Assembly: GCA_012800355.1 (NCBI GenBank)
Contig: JAAZJL010000062.1
Span: forward strand, 1 to 48,133
DNA from: Erysipelotrichia bacterium
GTDB taxonomy: Bacteria; Bacillota_I; Bacilli_A; Erysipelotrichales; Erysipelotrichaceae
DNA: 48,133 bases
Reading direction: 5' to 3'
Below are positions 39,587 through 48,118 of the stretch, piece after piece (the first letter of the stretch is position 1; each line of letters opens with the position of its first letter). The notes under the pieces are model-generated. The model was not told where the DNA came from. It did not search any database and saw nothing but the letters and a program-made list of their open reading frames with translations. A program made the position numbers and the translations under genes.

Positions 39587-39733
39587 TCAACCCTTCTTAT
39601 CTTTATAAATATTACTTGGACAATTGCTACAATCAACAATACATCCTATACATTTATTTTTTTTACTATTTTTTATTGCTAGAACAAATATAACTGCTAC
39701 CAACATAATAATAATATAATCTATAAAACTCAT
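39587..39733 (-). CDS. FeoB-associated Cys-rich membrane protein, 48 aa, not in ORF track
   Basis: MSFIDYIIIMLVAVIFVLAIKNSKKNKCIGCIVDCSNCPSNIYKDKKG; ATGA overlap with feoB stop. Confidence 0.85.
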   Translation of the reverse strand: MSFIDYIIIMLVAVIFVLAIKNSKKNKCIGCIVDCSNCPSNIYKDKKG

Positions 39734-41712
39734 ATTAATACCCCCGCCACACTATAAACTAAAAATGATATAAGCCAAGCAACTATTATTTGAAACACAA
39801 TAATTCCTATAGTTTTAATTGTTGAGTTTACTTCACGTTTAATTGAAGCAATCGCTGCAAAACAAGGAGTATACAAAAGAGTAAAAGTTAAAAACGATAA
39901 AGCACTAGCCGTAGTTAATATTGTTGTAATACCTGTAGGTATTAATACTTCTAAAGTAGAAACTACTGTTTCTTTAGCAATCAAACCCGTAACCAATGCT
40001 GTAACAAAACGATAATCACCAAATCCAAGTGGCCTAAATGCTGGCTCTAAAACTTTTCCAAGCGAACCTAAAATTGATAGACTAGCATCTTCAACGACAT
40101 TGAATCTCAAATCAAATGATTGTAAAATCCAAACTAAAATTGTCGAAGCTACAATTATTGTAAAGGCTCTTTGAATGAAATCCTTGGCTTTTTCTTCCAT
40201 CAATAAAGCCACTGATTTTAAACTAGGTAAACGGTAATTTGGCATTTCCATGACAAATGGTATTGGATTACCTTTAAAAGCCACCTTATTAAAGATAATA
40301 GAAGTAATAATCGCTGTTATAATTCCACCAAAATATAATCCCGTCATTATCAAAGCTTTATGCTCAACAAAGAAATAGTTAGTAAAGAAAGCATAAATTG
40401 GAATTTTAGCTGTACAACTCATAAATGGCACTAATAAAATGGTTAACTTTCTATCTCTTTCAGAGGGAAGGGTTCTTGTTGCCATAACAGCTGGAACCGT
40501 ACAACCAAATCCTATTAAAAATGGAACAATACTTTTTCCAGATAAACCTATTTTTCTTAACAATTTATCCATTACAAAGGCAATTCTGGCCATGTACCCT
40601 GTATCTTCTAAAATTGATAAAAAGAAAAATAATAGTAAGATCATTGGTAAAAACGACAGAACTGAACCAACACCAGCTAAAATACCATCAACAATTAAAC
40701 CTTGCACTACCTCGTTAATACCATAACTTGCCAGTAAAGAGCCAATTACACCAATAATTTTATCAATAAAAGACGAAAAACCATCAGATAAAAGTTTCCC
40801 TATTGGTCCAAAAGTCAACCAGAATATGGTGGTGATAATAACTGCAAAAATTGGAATAGCAAAATATTTATGAGTTAAAATTTTGTCAATATTGATACTT
40901 CTTTCTCTTTCCTTACTTTTTTCTGGTTTTAAAACTGTTTGACTACAAACACTTTCAATAAACTTGTATCTCATATCAGCAATAGCCGCTTCACAATCCA
41001 AACCTCTTTCAGTTTCCATCTCCACAATATTGTGTCTAATTGTTTCTATTTCATTATCATTAAGTTGTAACAAATTTATTATATGTTGGTCATTTAAAAT
41101 CACTTGTATCGTTGCAAACCTACTTGCAATACCAACTTTATCAGCATGATCCTCAATAATATGACTAACTGCATGAATACATCTGTGTACTGGCCCAGGT
41201 TTACAAAAGTCATATACCTTTGGAATGCTTTTGTTTTTGGCGGTGTTTTCTACCACTTGTATTAATTCTGAAATTCCTTCCTCTTTAATCGCACTGATTG
41301 GAACAACAGCAACACCTAAAAGTTCAGATAATAATTCTATATTAACGGAAGCGTTGTTAGCTCTAATTTCATCCATCATATTAATAGCTATAACAGTTGG
41401 AATTCTTAATTCCAGTAATTGTAACGTTAAATACAAATTCCTTTCAATATTCATTGCATCAACGATATTAATAATAGCATCTGGTTTATTATTTAAAATG
41501 AAATCTCTAGTTAAAATTTCTTCATTAGAATAAGGCCTAATTGAATAGATGCCTGGTAAATCTACCACTTGATAATCGGTGCCTTTTATAATTCCATATT
41601 TTTGTTCAACTGTTACTCCTGGAAAATTACCAACATGTTGACTAGACCCTGTTAAAGCATTGAATAAAGTTGTCTTTCCACTATTCTGGTTTCCTACTAA
41701 AGCATAAATCAT
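39730..41712 (-). CDS. feoB: ferrous iron transport protein B
   Basis: GNQNSGKTTLFNALTGSSQHVGNFPGVTVE; FeoB membrane domain GFGCTVPAVMATRTL. Confidence 0.97.
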   Translation of the reverse strand: MIYALVGNQNSGKTTLFNALTGSSQHVGNFPGVTVEQKYGIIKGTDYQVVDLPGIYSIRPYSNEEILTRDFILNNKPDAIINIVDAMNIERNLYLTLQLLELRIPTVIAINMMDEIRANNASVNIELLSELLGVAVVPISAIKEEGISELIQVVENTAKNKSIPKVYDFCKPGPVHRCIHAVSHIIEDHADKVGIASRFATIQVILNDQHIINLLQLNDNEIETIRHNIVEMETERGLDCEAAIADMRYKFIESVCSQTVLKPEKSKERERSINIDKILTHKYFAIPIFAVIITTIFWLTFGPIGKLLSDGFSSFIDKIIGVIGSLLASYGINEVVQGLIVDGILAGVGSVLSFLPMILLLFFFLSILEDTGYMARIAFVMDKLLRKIGLSGKSIVPFLIGFGCTVPAVMATRTLPSERDRKLTILLVPFMSCTAKIPIYAFFTNYFFVEHKALIMTGLYFGGIITAIITSIIFNKVAFKGNPIPFVMEMPNYRLPSLKSVALLMEEKAKDFIQRAFTIIVASTILVWILQSFDLRFNVVEDASLSILGSLGKVLEPAFRPLGFGDYRFVTALVTGLIAKETVVSTLEVLIPTGITTILTTASALSFLTFTLLYTPCFAAIASIKREVNSTIKTIGIIVFQIIVAWLISFLVYSVAGVLI

Positions 41713-41941
41713 CTTTATTTACCTCTTGCACTTCAATTAACTGTGCTTCTTCTAATCTGATTGTTAAAACATAACTTCTTAAAGATATTTCAATTGGATC
41801 CTTTAATGGAGCAGTTTTAACTACTTCAACTATTGTTTCTGGTATTAAACCCATTTCAAGCAATCTGCTTCTTAATATGCCATTGCCATTTACTTTTGTG
41901 ATAATTGCTGGTTTTCCGATTTCTAATTGGTCTAACGTCAT
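41681..41941 (-). CDS. feoA: FeoA-domain protein
   Basis: GNGILRSRLLEMGLIPETIVEVVKTAPLKDPIEISLRSYVLTIR. Confidence 0.93.
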   Translation of the reverse strand: MTLDQLEIGKPAIITKVNGNGILRSRLLEMGLIPETIVEVVKTAPLKDPIEISLRSYVLTIRLEEAQLIEVQEVNKDDLCFSRKPE

Positions 41942-41973
41942 GAAAAATTCCTCTTTCTAATACTATAAATTAT

Positions 41974-41991
41974 AGTTAGCCAATTCTAACT
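41974..41991. promoter_or_regulatory. feoAB operator within promoter spacer
   Basis: Minus: TTGCAA-[AGTTAGAATTGGCTAAC]-TATAAT; perfect AGTTAG-N6-CTAACT inverted repeat fills the 17-bp spacer. Confidence 0.7.
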
Positions 41992-42037
41992 TTGCAACTC
42001 TATTTATTAATTCTATTTTTATGTTATAATGTTTTCT

Positions 42038-42616
42038 GTGAAAAGAATATTAATTTATGGTGATTCCAATACTTGGGGATATAACAGTGAAGGCGGTCGT
42101 TATGATAATAGATGGCCTAGGTTACTTACTGGCTATGAAATCGTAGAAGAAGGCATAAATGGTAGAACAACCGTTTTTGATGACTATAAGCCTTATAGAA
42201 ATGGTCTAAGTGGTTTAGGTTATGCTTTAATTTCAGCTAAACCAATAGACTTGTTGATCATTCAACTAGGAATCAACGATTTAAAATTTACTGATGCTGA
42301 AGGTAGTGGGCAAGGATTAAGAGAAATACTTGATTCTTTAATTGATGTTGATATAAAATATCCAGGAGCTAATTCAGCAATTTTTAATGATATTAAAAGG
42401 ATACTAATTGTTTCAGCTATTGAATCTGATAACGAAGAATCTAAAAAACTAGCTTCTATCTACGAAAAAATAGCTATTGAATACAATTGCTTCTTTTTGA
42501 ATCCTAATAAATTTGTTAAATCTAATGATATTGACCATCTTCATTTAGATGAAGTTAATCATCGAAAACTTGCTATCGCTATGCAAGTAGCTATAGATAA
42601 TATACTAGGAGATTAA
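42038..42616 (+). CDS. SGNH/GDSL hydrolase
   Basis: RILIYGDSNTWGYNSEGGRYDNRWPRLL; track start ATG 42029 lies inside a TGTTATAAT -10 element, GTG 42038 preferred. Confidence 0.85.
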   Translation: MKRILIYGDSNTWGYNSEGGRYDNRWPRLLTGYEIVEEGINGRTTVFDDYKPYRNGLSGLGYALISAKPIDLLIIQLGINDLKFTDAEGSGQGLREILDSLIDVDIKYPGANSAIFNDIKRILIVSAIESDNEESKKLASIYEKIAIEYNCFFLNPNKFVKSNDIDHLHLDEVNHRKLAIAMQVAIDNILGD

Positions 42617-42619
42617 ATT

Positions 42620-43357
42620 ATGTGCGAAATGTTTGCTTATAGTGGAGAAAAAACAAAACTTAATTCATATTTAAATGAATTTTTTTCTCATAGCGAAGAG
42701 AATCCTCATGGTTGGGGTTTAGCAATTGGTTATAATGTGGAAAAAGAACCTATAAAAGCTAATGATTCTGCTTATCTAAAATATCGTTTGCAAGAAAATA
42801 TTGAAGTAAGCGAACTAATTGCTCACATTCGCGAAGCTACAGTTGGTTCAACTAATTACTCAAATACTCATCCATTCATCAAAGTAGATAAATTTAACAA
42901 TAAATATGTCTTAACCCATAATGGCACAATTAACGAATATAACGCTTTGGATAAGTATAAAAATATTCAAATAGGTTCAACCGATTCTGAAAGAATTAGT
43001 GAAATGTTAATTGATAAAATTAATGAATTTGAGTATAACCCTTCTTTTGAAGAAAAATTTTCTCTCATTGAAAATTTAATTTATAAAATAACTAAAAACA
43101 ATCGAAATAAGGTAAACCTCTTTATCTATGATGGACAACACTTATATGTTCACTGTAACTTTAAAACTACTCTACATATTTTAGAAAAAGATAAAGGAGT
43201 ATTTATCGCAACTAAGCCCATCTCAGATGAAAATTGGAAACAATTTCCACTTAATACCTTACTAGCATACAAAAATGGTAAATGTATAAAAAAAGGAACC
43301 AATCATAATGGAATATGGATTCCTACAACTGAAGAAATTGCTTGGTCAAAATACTAA
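42620..43357 (+). CDS. class II glutamine amidotransferase
   Basis: MCEMFAYSG, NPHGWGLAIGY, THPFI..LTHNGTINEY. Confidence 0.9.
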   Translation: MCEMFAYSGEKTKLNSYLNEFFSHSEENPHGWGLAIGYNVEKEPIKANDSAYLKYRLQENIEVSELIAHIREATVGSTNYSNTHPFIKVDKFNNKYVLTHNGTINEYNALDKYKNIQIGSTDSERISEMLIDKINEFEYNPSFEEKFSLIENLIYKITKNNRNKVNLFIYDGQHLYVHCNFKTTLHILEKDKGVFIATKPISDENWKQFPLNTLLAYKNGKCIKKGTNHNGIWIPTTEEIAWSKY

Positions 43358-43382
43358 AGGCTGAATTATCAGTCTTTTTTTC
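43357..43382 (+). terminator. intrinsic terminator
   Basis: AGGCTGAATTATCAGTCTTTTTTT. Confidence 0.7.
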
Positions 43383-43415
43383 TTTAGTTAAAAATATTCT
43401 TTCTATATATATCAT

Positions 43416-43458
43416 AAAAAAACATCTATTATTTCTATTAAAAATAGATGTTTTTTTT
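43416..43458. terminator. intrinsic terminator-like hairpin
   Basis: AAACATCTATT-N10-AAAATAGATGTTTTTTTT. Confidence 0.65.
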
Positions 43459-43543
43459 ACTTTAATTAAGATTTAGCAAATATCAATTTAAAAGCAAATA
43501 GAATTTAATTTTATATTTTTTATCGTTAACTGAAAGCGTGTAT

Positions 43544-44113
43544 TTATTGTTTGTTTTCTTCTTCATCTAACTTAGCAATCATTTTGTTGTAACGTTTTAT
43601 TTCGTAACACTCTCCAATTAGATAATCAAATATAAATGAAACTGTAAATCCTGCAGCAAAGACAGCTAAAGCTGATAATACCAGAACTAATGTTCCATTT
43701 GAGTTAGGTAGAATTTCTTTTATCGCTTCATGTTCAAGAAAATCATATCCTGCAGATAAAAGCAAGATAACATCCATTACCGCAAATCCTAATCCAAAAA
43801 GCATACTATTGATTAAATAATTTTTTAAGCGTCTTTGTTTTTCAGGCTTAGAATCACCTGTAGGTAATGGTCTATTTAAATAGTCTACAGGTTGTTCAAC
43901 ATCACCCATTAAACGGCGCGAAACAACAACAACTGCAGCTGATACAAGCACCCCTATTATTTCCAAAATTGGGTCAGCCTCTATAGCAAACTTATAAACA
44001 ATAATAGCAATTAAGTAAACTAGCAAGAAAACATAACCATTAGCACATGCTTTTTGTACTATTTGTTTTTGTCTTTCATCTAAAATGTTAAAATTTTTGT
44101 TTTTCTTATTCAT
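43544..44113 (-). CDS. multi-TM membrane protein (DUF6773-like), coupled to Xre regulator
   Basis: Start ATG 44113 overlaps xre stop (ATGAATAA), GGGAGG SD; N-term DERQKQIVQKA. Confidence 0.7.
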   Translation of the reverse strand: MNKKNKNFNILDERQKQIVQKACANGYVFLLVYLIAIIVYKFAIEADPILEIIGVLVSAAVVVVSRRLMGDVEQPVDYLNRPLPTGDSKPEKQRRLKNYLINSMLFGLGFAVMDVILLLSAGYDFLEHEAIKEILPNSNGTLVLVLSALAVFAAGFTVSFIFDYLIGECYEIKRYNKMIAKLDEEENKQ

Positions 44114-44312
44114 TTTCTTCATCCTCCCAGAATAAATCATTTAATGTTTTTTTCGTTACTCTACAAATATCAATACAGAGATTTAATGTTGGATTATAAC
44201 TTCCATTTTCAATTGCACCAATGGTTTGGCGAGTTACCCCTACTGCATTAGCTAAATCTTCTTGAGACATGTCTAATTCGACACGTGCGATTTTCAATCG
44301 TAAATTTTTCAT
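44106..44312 (-). CDS. Xre-family HTH transcriptional regulator
   Basis: LKIARVELDMSQEDLANAVGVTRQTIGAIENGSYNPTLNLCIDICRVT. Confidence 0.95.
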   Translation of the reverse strand: MKNLRLKIARVELDMSQEDLANAVGVTRQTIGAIENGSYNPTLNLCIDICRVTKKTLNDLFWEDEENE

Positions 44313-44361
44313 AACACACCTCCTGGCAATATCAATGTATCATTTATATAACTATTTGTCA

Positions 44362-44398
44362 ACTATATTTTACATTTAATTTACTATATTTTACATTT
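44362..44398. repeat. tandem 16-bp direct repeats, 21-bp period, upstream of Xre promoter
   Basis: ACTATATTTTACATTT at 44362-44377 and 44383-44398, immediately upstream of TTGACA-17-TACATT on minus. Confidence 0.75.
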
Positions 44399-44528
44399 TG
44401 TTTATTTTAAATGACTTTTTTAGGTATAAAACGGTTTTTTAAAAGAAAAATAATGTATTTTTTTACTCATTAATAAAAAAACTGTACAACATTATTAAAA
44501 TTATACAGTTTTTATCATTCTTTATTTA

Positions 44529-44558
44529 AAAAGAAAGCCTGTCGTTTCTACGACAGGC
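44529..44558 (-). terminator. intrinsic terminator
   Basis: GCCTGTCG-TAGAAA-CGACAGGC then TTTCTTTTT on minus. Confidence 0.85.
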
Positions 44559-44569
44559 AACTGATTATA

Positions 44570-44947
44570 CTATAATTCAGTTTTCCATAGGCCATGTAAA
44601 TTACAATATGCATATACAGCAACTGCATTATCATCGCCTAAACAGAATGACGCTTTTGGTGCATCTTCTGGTGTTAATGGCTTAATTTGTCCGCCTTTTT
44701 CTGTTTCAAGATAGATCCATTCAATATAGTGTTCTGGAACCATCGGATGATCTACACTTCCAACATTAACATTTACAACACCGTTTTCTACCTTAACAAA
44801 TGGTAAATGTTTTTCGCCACTTGCCTCAACAGTATTGTGTACTAATTCTTCCATTTTCTCACCACAACATACTACAGGAACACCTGCATCATGGATTTTT
44901 TGAATTTGGTTACCACAACGACGACAAATATAAAATTTTGCTTTCAT
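44570..44947 (-). CDS. desulfoferrodoxin / superoxide reductase
   Basis: MKAKFYICRRCGNQIQKI, KHLPFV, GSVDHPMVPEHYIEWIYL, AYCNLHGLW; start at ATG 44947. Confidence 0.95.
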   Translation of the reverse strand: MKAKFYICRRCGNQIQKIHDAGVPVVCCGEKMEELVHNTVEASGEKHLPFVKVENGVVNVNVGSVDHPMVPEHYIEWIYLETEKGGQIKPLTPEDAPKASFCLGDDNAVAVYAYCNLHGLWKTEL

Positions 44948-44960
44948 TTTATCTTTCTCC

Positions 44961-46103
44961 TTAGTAATTTTCAGCACGCACTTCAAAGAATGCTTGTTTA
45001 TGTGCACATACTGGACATACTTCTGATGCCTCAACACCCATTTCTAAATGGCCACAATTACGGCATTCCCAAACAGTTACACCTTTCTTTTTAAATACTT
45101 CTTGAACTTCTACATTATGTAATAATTTACGATAACGTTCTTCATGATTCTTTTCTACAGCTGCAACTCCGCGGAATTGTTCTGCAAGTTCATGATAACC
45201 TTCTTCATCAGCTTCACGAGCCATACGAGCATACATATCAGTCCACTCATAGTTTTCACCTTCAGCAGCATCTAATAAATTTTGAGCTGTATCACCCAAT
45301 GCTCCTAAAGCTTTGAACCATAGTTTAGCATGTTCTTTTTCATTTTCAGCCGTTTGTAAGAAGATAGCTGCAATTTGCTCAAATCCTGCTTTCTTAGCAA
45401 CTGAAGCATAGTAAGTATATTTGTTACGTGCTTGAGACTCACCAGCAAAAGCTTCCCATAGGTTCTTTTCAGTTTTTGAACCCGCAAATGGTTTCTTTTC
45501 AACTGCTTCTTCTAATTTTACGAATTTGTCTGGTCCAACTTTACAAACTGGACATACAAAATCAGGTGTCATTGGGCCTTCATGAATGTAGCCACAGACA
45601 GTACATTTCCATTTTTCCATTTTCTTCTCCTCCATTTTTTCATTAAAATTAATAGTTTTTAATAGTGTATCAACGGCATCAAATGGTACGCCGGGATAAC
45701 TTTTGATATTTTCCAGAAATTTTCTGGCATTTTCGCTTTGTGGTAACATAAAACCTGCTTCTCGATTAAGGTCTTCTGCCATCAAGCGACTAGATTTTTC
45801 GATGGCAACACTTAGCATATCTGATAATTGTGTAGCCAGCATTTCTACTTTGGCTTTGCTTTGAACTAAACCTCGCATTGCCTCAATAACAATCTTTTCT
45901 TTAGGTTGTTGTGGTGGCATTACCTTTGGCACCATCGAGATTGCTGCTGAAGGACAAGCTTTCGCACATTCACCACATCCTATACACTTACTAACATCAA
46001 TAATGCTATTTTCTGTATCGGTTGCACCAGTAGGACAGACATATAAACAAATGCAATCCTTAGTACAAAGCCTAAGATTTCTTACCGCATATTTTTCAGT
46101 CAT
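44961..46103 (-). CDS. ferredoxin - helical - rubrerythrin (rubredoxin-ferritin-like-rubredoxin) fusion
   Basis: Continuous ORF: CxxxCxxxCP / [12 protein letters not shown] 4Fe-4S domain, then [15 protein letters not shown] rubredoxin, [33 protein letters not shown] ferritin-like, [15 protein letters not shown] rubredoxin. Confidence 0.9.
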   Translation of the reverse strand: MTEKYAVRNLRLCTKDCICLYVCPTGATDTENSIIDVSKCIGCGECAKACPSAAISMVPKVMPPQQPKEKIVIEAMRGLVQSKAKVEMLATQLSDMLSVAIEKSSRLMAEDLNREAGFMLPQSENARKFLENIKSYPGVPFDAVDTLLKTINFNEKMEEKKMEKWKCTVCGYIHEGPMTPDFVCPVCKVGPDKFVKLEEAVEKKPFAGSKTEKNLWEAFAGESQARNKYTYYASVAKKAGFEQIAAIFLQTAENEKEHAKLWFKALGALGDTAQNLLDAAEGENYEWTDMYARMAREADEEGYHELAEQFRGVAAVEKNHEERYRKLLHNVEVQEVFKKKGVTVWECRNCGHLEMGVEASEVCPVCAHKQAFFEVRAENY

Positions 46104-46105
46104 CT

Positions 46106-46759
46106 TCAGTTCCTCCTTTCAATTTTTTCAAATTTCCAGTTAGGGACCTTACAAACAGGACACAACCAAGGAGCATCATCTCCTACATAAATAAATCCAC
46201 AAACCGTACAAACATATACATTTGTGTTTTCTAACATCTTTTCTCCTTCTTTTTCATAACGAGTTAATAATGATTGGAGCATGCGAGTGACTTTCTCACT
46301 CCACGTTAAAGCACGTAAAGCTCCTCTGTCAGAATTTTCAGATGCAACTTTATTAGCATATGGATAATAAACTTCAAGATCCTCATTAACAAGTTCTAAA
46401 AACTTGCTTACATTACCTTCTTTAATAGGTTCAACTTTACTTTTGAAAAAAATTGCTAATTTAGAAAACAACTTTGATTGTTCGTATAAATATTGTTTTT
46501 CACACCCTTTTGCTAAATTTGAACAAATAACGCTCATCTCAATAGCAGATAGTTCCTTATCAACATGGGGCTTTCCAACATCTTTGCTTGATATTTCGCT
46601 TTGCTTTTCACTAAAAGCTTCTTTTCCTGCTCCACACCACGGACACTTCCAATCCAAAGGAAGATCTTCCCATTTAGTGTTTGCAGGGATATTTGCTTCT
46701 GGAATACCTTTTGCTTCATCATACACATATGAGCAAATTGAACATATCATTTGTTTCAT
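46106..46759 (-). CDS. protein with rubredoxin domains at both ends
   Basis: [28 protein letters not shown] and [29 protein letters not shown]. Confidence 0.85.
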   Translation of the reverse strand: MKQMICSICSYVYDEAKGIPEANIPANTKWEDLPLDWKCPWCGAGKEAFSEKQSEISSKDVGKPHVDKELSAIEMSVICSNLAKGCEKQYLYEQSKLFSKLAIFFKSKVEPIKEGNVSKFLELVNEDLEVYYPYANKVASENSDRGALRALTWSEKVTRMLQSLLTRYEKEGEKMLENTNVYVCTVCGFIYVGDDAPWLCPVCKVPNWKFEKIERRN

Positions 46760-46811
46760 AGGTTCTTAAAGCCTCCTCTATTATTATCATACCATATTTA
46801 CTTGTTTTTTC

Positions 46812-46826
46812 TGTGATGTAATCACA
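46812..46826. promoter_or_regulatory. Crp/Fnr-type box TGTGATGTAATCACA
   Basis: Perfect inverted repeat; ~20 nt upstream of TATGAT -10 of the rubredoxin/rubrerythrin operon. Confidence 0.6.
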
Positions 46827-47077
46827 AAAGAAAATGTAATTGCATTATTATTTTTATTATAATCTTTTCCCTTTCTTGAGATTTTTTACCTTTTATAATT
46901 GTGCTGTTTAGACTATACTTTACAGAAAATTATAAACAAGATATTCAATAAGTCTCTTTACTTTCATTAATGTAGAATTTTCTCTTATAAATTATTTAAG
47001 ACAAATGATTGTCGCTCAAATTGACACAAATGCTGCACAAAAGATATAATTAGTTATAAATTATGGAGGAATATACC

Positions 47078-47737
47078 ATGACTTTTGAAACAACTTTTCC
47101 AGTATGGAATAAATTAAATTCAAGTCAACAAAGCAAACTTCTCAACACTTTAATCACACGAAAGGTTGAAAAAGGCACAATCATTCATAATGGTATGATG
47201 CATTGCACAGGACTTATTCTTGTTAAATCAGGTCAGCTTCGCGCTTATATGATTTCACCAGAAGGACGTGAAATTACTCTTTATCGTTTGTTTGATTATG
47301 ATATGTGTTTGTTTTCTGGTTATTGTATTATGCGCTCAATTGAATTTGAAGTAATAGTTGAAGCAGAAAAAGACACCGAACTTTGGGTAATTCCTTCTGA
47401 AATTTATAAAAGTATCATGGATGAATCAGCAGATGTCGCAAATTTCACTAATGAAATAATGGGCACTCGTTTTACTAATGTTATGTGGCTTATTGAACAA
47501 ATCATGTGGAAAAGTTTAGACAAACGTCTGGCAGCATTTTTAATAGAAGAAACAAAGATTGAAGAAAGCAATAAGCTCAACACTACTCACGAAAATATTG
47601 CCAACCATCTTGGCTCACATCGTGAAGTCATTACAAGAATGCTTCGTCATTTCCAAAATGAAGGAATTGTTAAACTCTCACGAGGTCTTATAGAAATTGT
47701 TGATGAAGATAAACTATATTCCCTTGTTGATGAATAA
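47078..47737 (+). CDS. Crp/Fnr-family transcriptional regulator
   Basis: cNMP-like domain plus TTHENIANHLGSHREVITRMLRHFQNEGIVKLSRGLIEIVD HTH; start ATG 47078 with GGAGGA SD; promoter TTGACA-18-TATAAT. Confidence 0.92.
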   Translation: MTFETTFPVWNKLNSSQQSKLLNTLITRKVEKGTIIHNGMMHCTGLILVKSGQLRAYMISPEGREITLYRLFDYDMCLFSGYCIMRSIEFEVIVEAEKDTELWVIPSEIYKSIMDESADVANFTNEIMGTRFTNVMWLIEQIMWKSLDKRLAAFLIEETKIEESNKLNTTHENIANHLGSHREVITRMLRHFQNEGIVKLSRGLIEIVDEDKLYSLVDE

Positions 47738-47773
47738 CAAACAATCCTACTTTTAAATAATTCCAATCAAACT

Positions 47774-47809
47774 AAAGCGATATAATTATCTACAAATATC
47801 GCTTTTTTT
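47774..47809 (+). terminator. intrinsic terminator
   Basis: AAAGCGATATAATTATCTACAAATATCGCTTTTTTTG. Confidence 0.8.
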
Positions 47810-47825
47810 GATTTCGTATATTTTG

Positions 47826-47858
47826 TGTCACTTGATTAGCTCTCTTTATCAAGTGACA
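47826..47858. repeat. perfect 11-bp inverted repeat TGTCACTTGAT-N11-ATCAAGTGACA
   Basis: Read directly; begins directly after the stop codon of the 46-aa ORF on minus. Confidence 0.85.
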
Positions 47859-47999
47859 TCATACACTTTTATTATCAGATTTGTTAAATAGTCTTTTTAT
47901 AAGATTAACAAGTTTGAAAACACCAGCCATAATTATGCAATTGCACACAGGTCCTTTTTGAACAACATCTTCTTTATTATCTTTTTTCATTTCAGTCAT
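47859..47999 (-). CDS. 46-aa small peptide with Cys pair and amphipathic cationic C-terminus
   Basis: AAGGAGG-TAATT-ATG; MTEMKKDNKEDVVQKGPVCNCIIMAGVFKLVNLIKRLFNKSDNKSV; shorter start than track ORF. Confidence 0.65.
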   Translation of the reverse strand: MTEMKKDNKEDVVQKGPVCNCIIMAGVFKLVNLIKRLFNKSDNKSV

Positions 48000-48062
48000 A
48001 ATTACCTCCTTATGATTATTCATATTTGCATATTCATAATAAAATATTTCAAAAATTCTTTC

Positions 48063-48077
48063 TGTGATAAAATCACT
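48063..48077. promoter_or_regulatory. Crp/Fnr-type box TGTGATAAAATCACT
   Basis: Same TTTCTGTGATNNAATCAC core as 46812 box; upstream of 46-aa ORF. Confidence 0.55.
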
Positions 48078-48090
48078 TTTAACCATTTAA

Positions 48091-48118
48091 AAACACACTC
48101 TTTTTTTTGAGTGTGTTT
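48091..48118. terminator. terminator-like hairpin
   Basis: AAACACACTC-TTTTTTTT-GAGTGTGTTT. Confidence 0.6.

Noticed and set aside
40439-41533. Plus-strand ORFs of 61-102 aa opposite feoB
   Set aside because: Shadow ORFs antisense to a strongly conserved coding region, no RBS or family resemblance.
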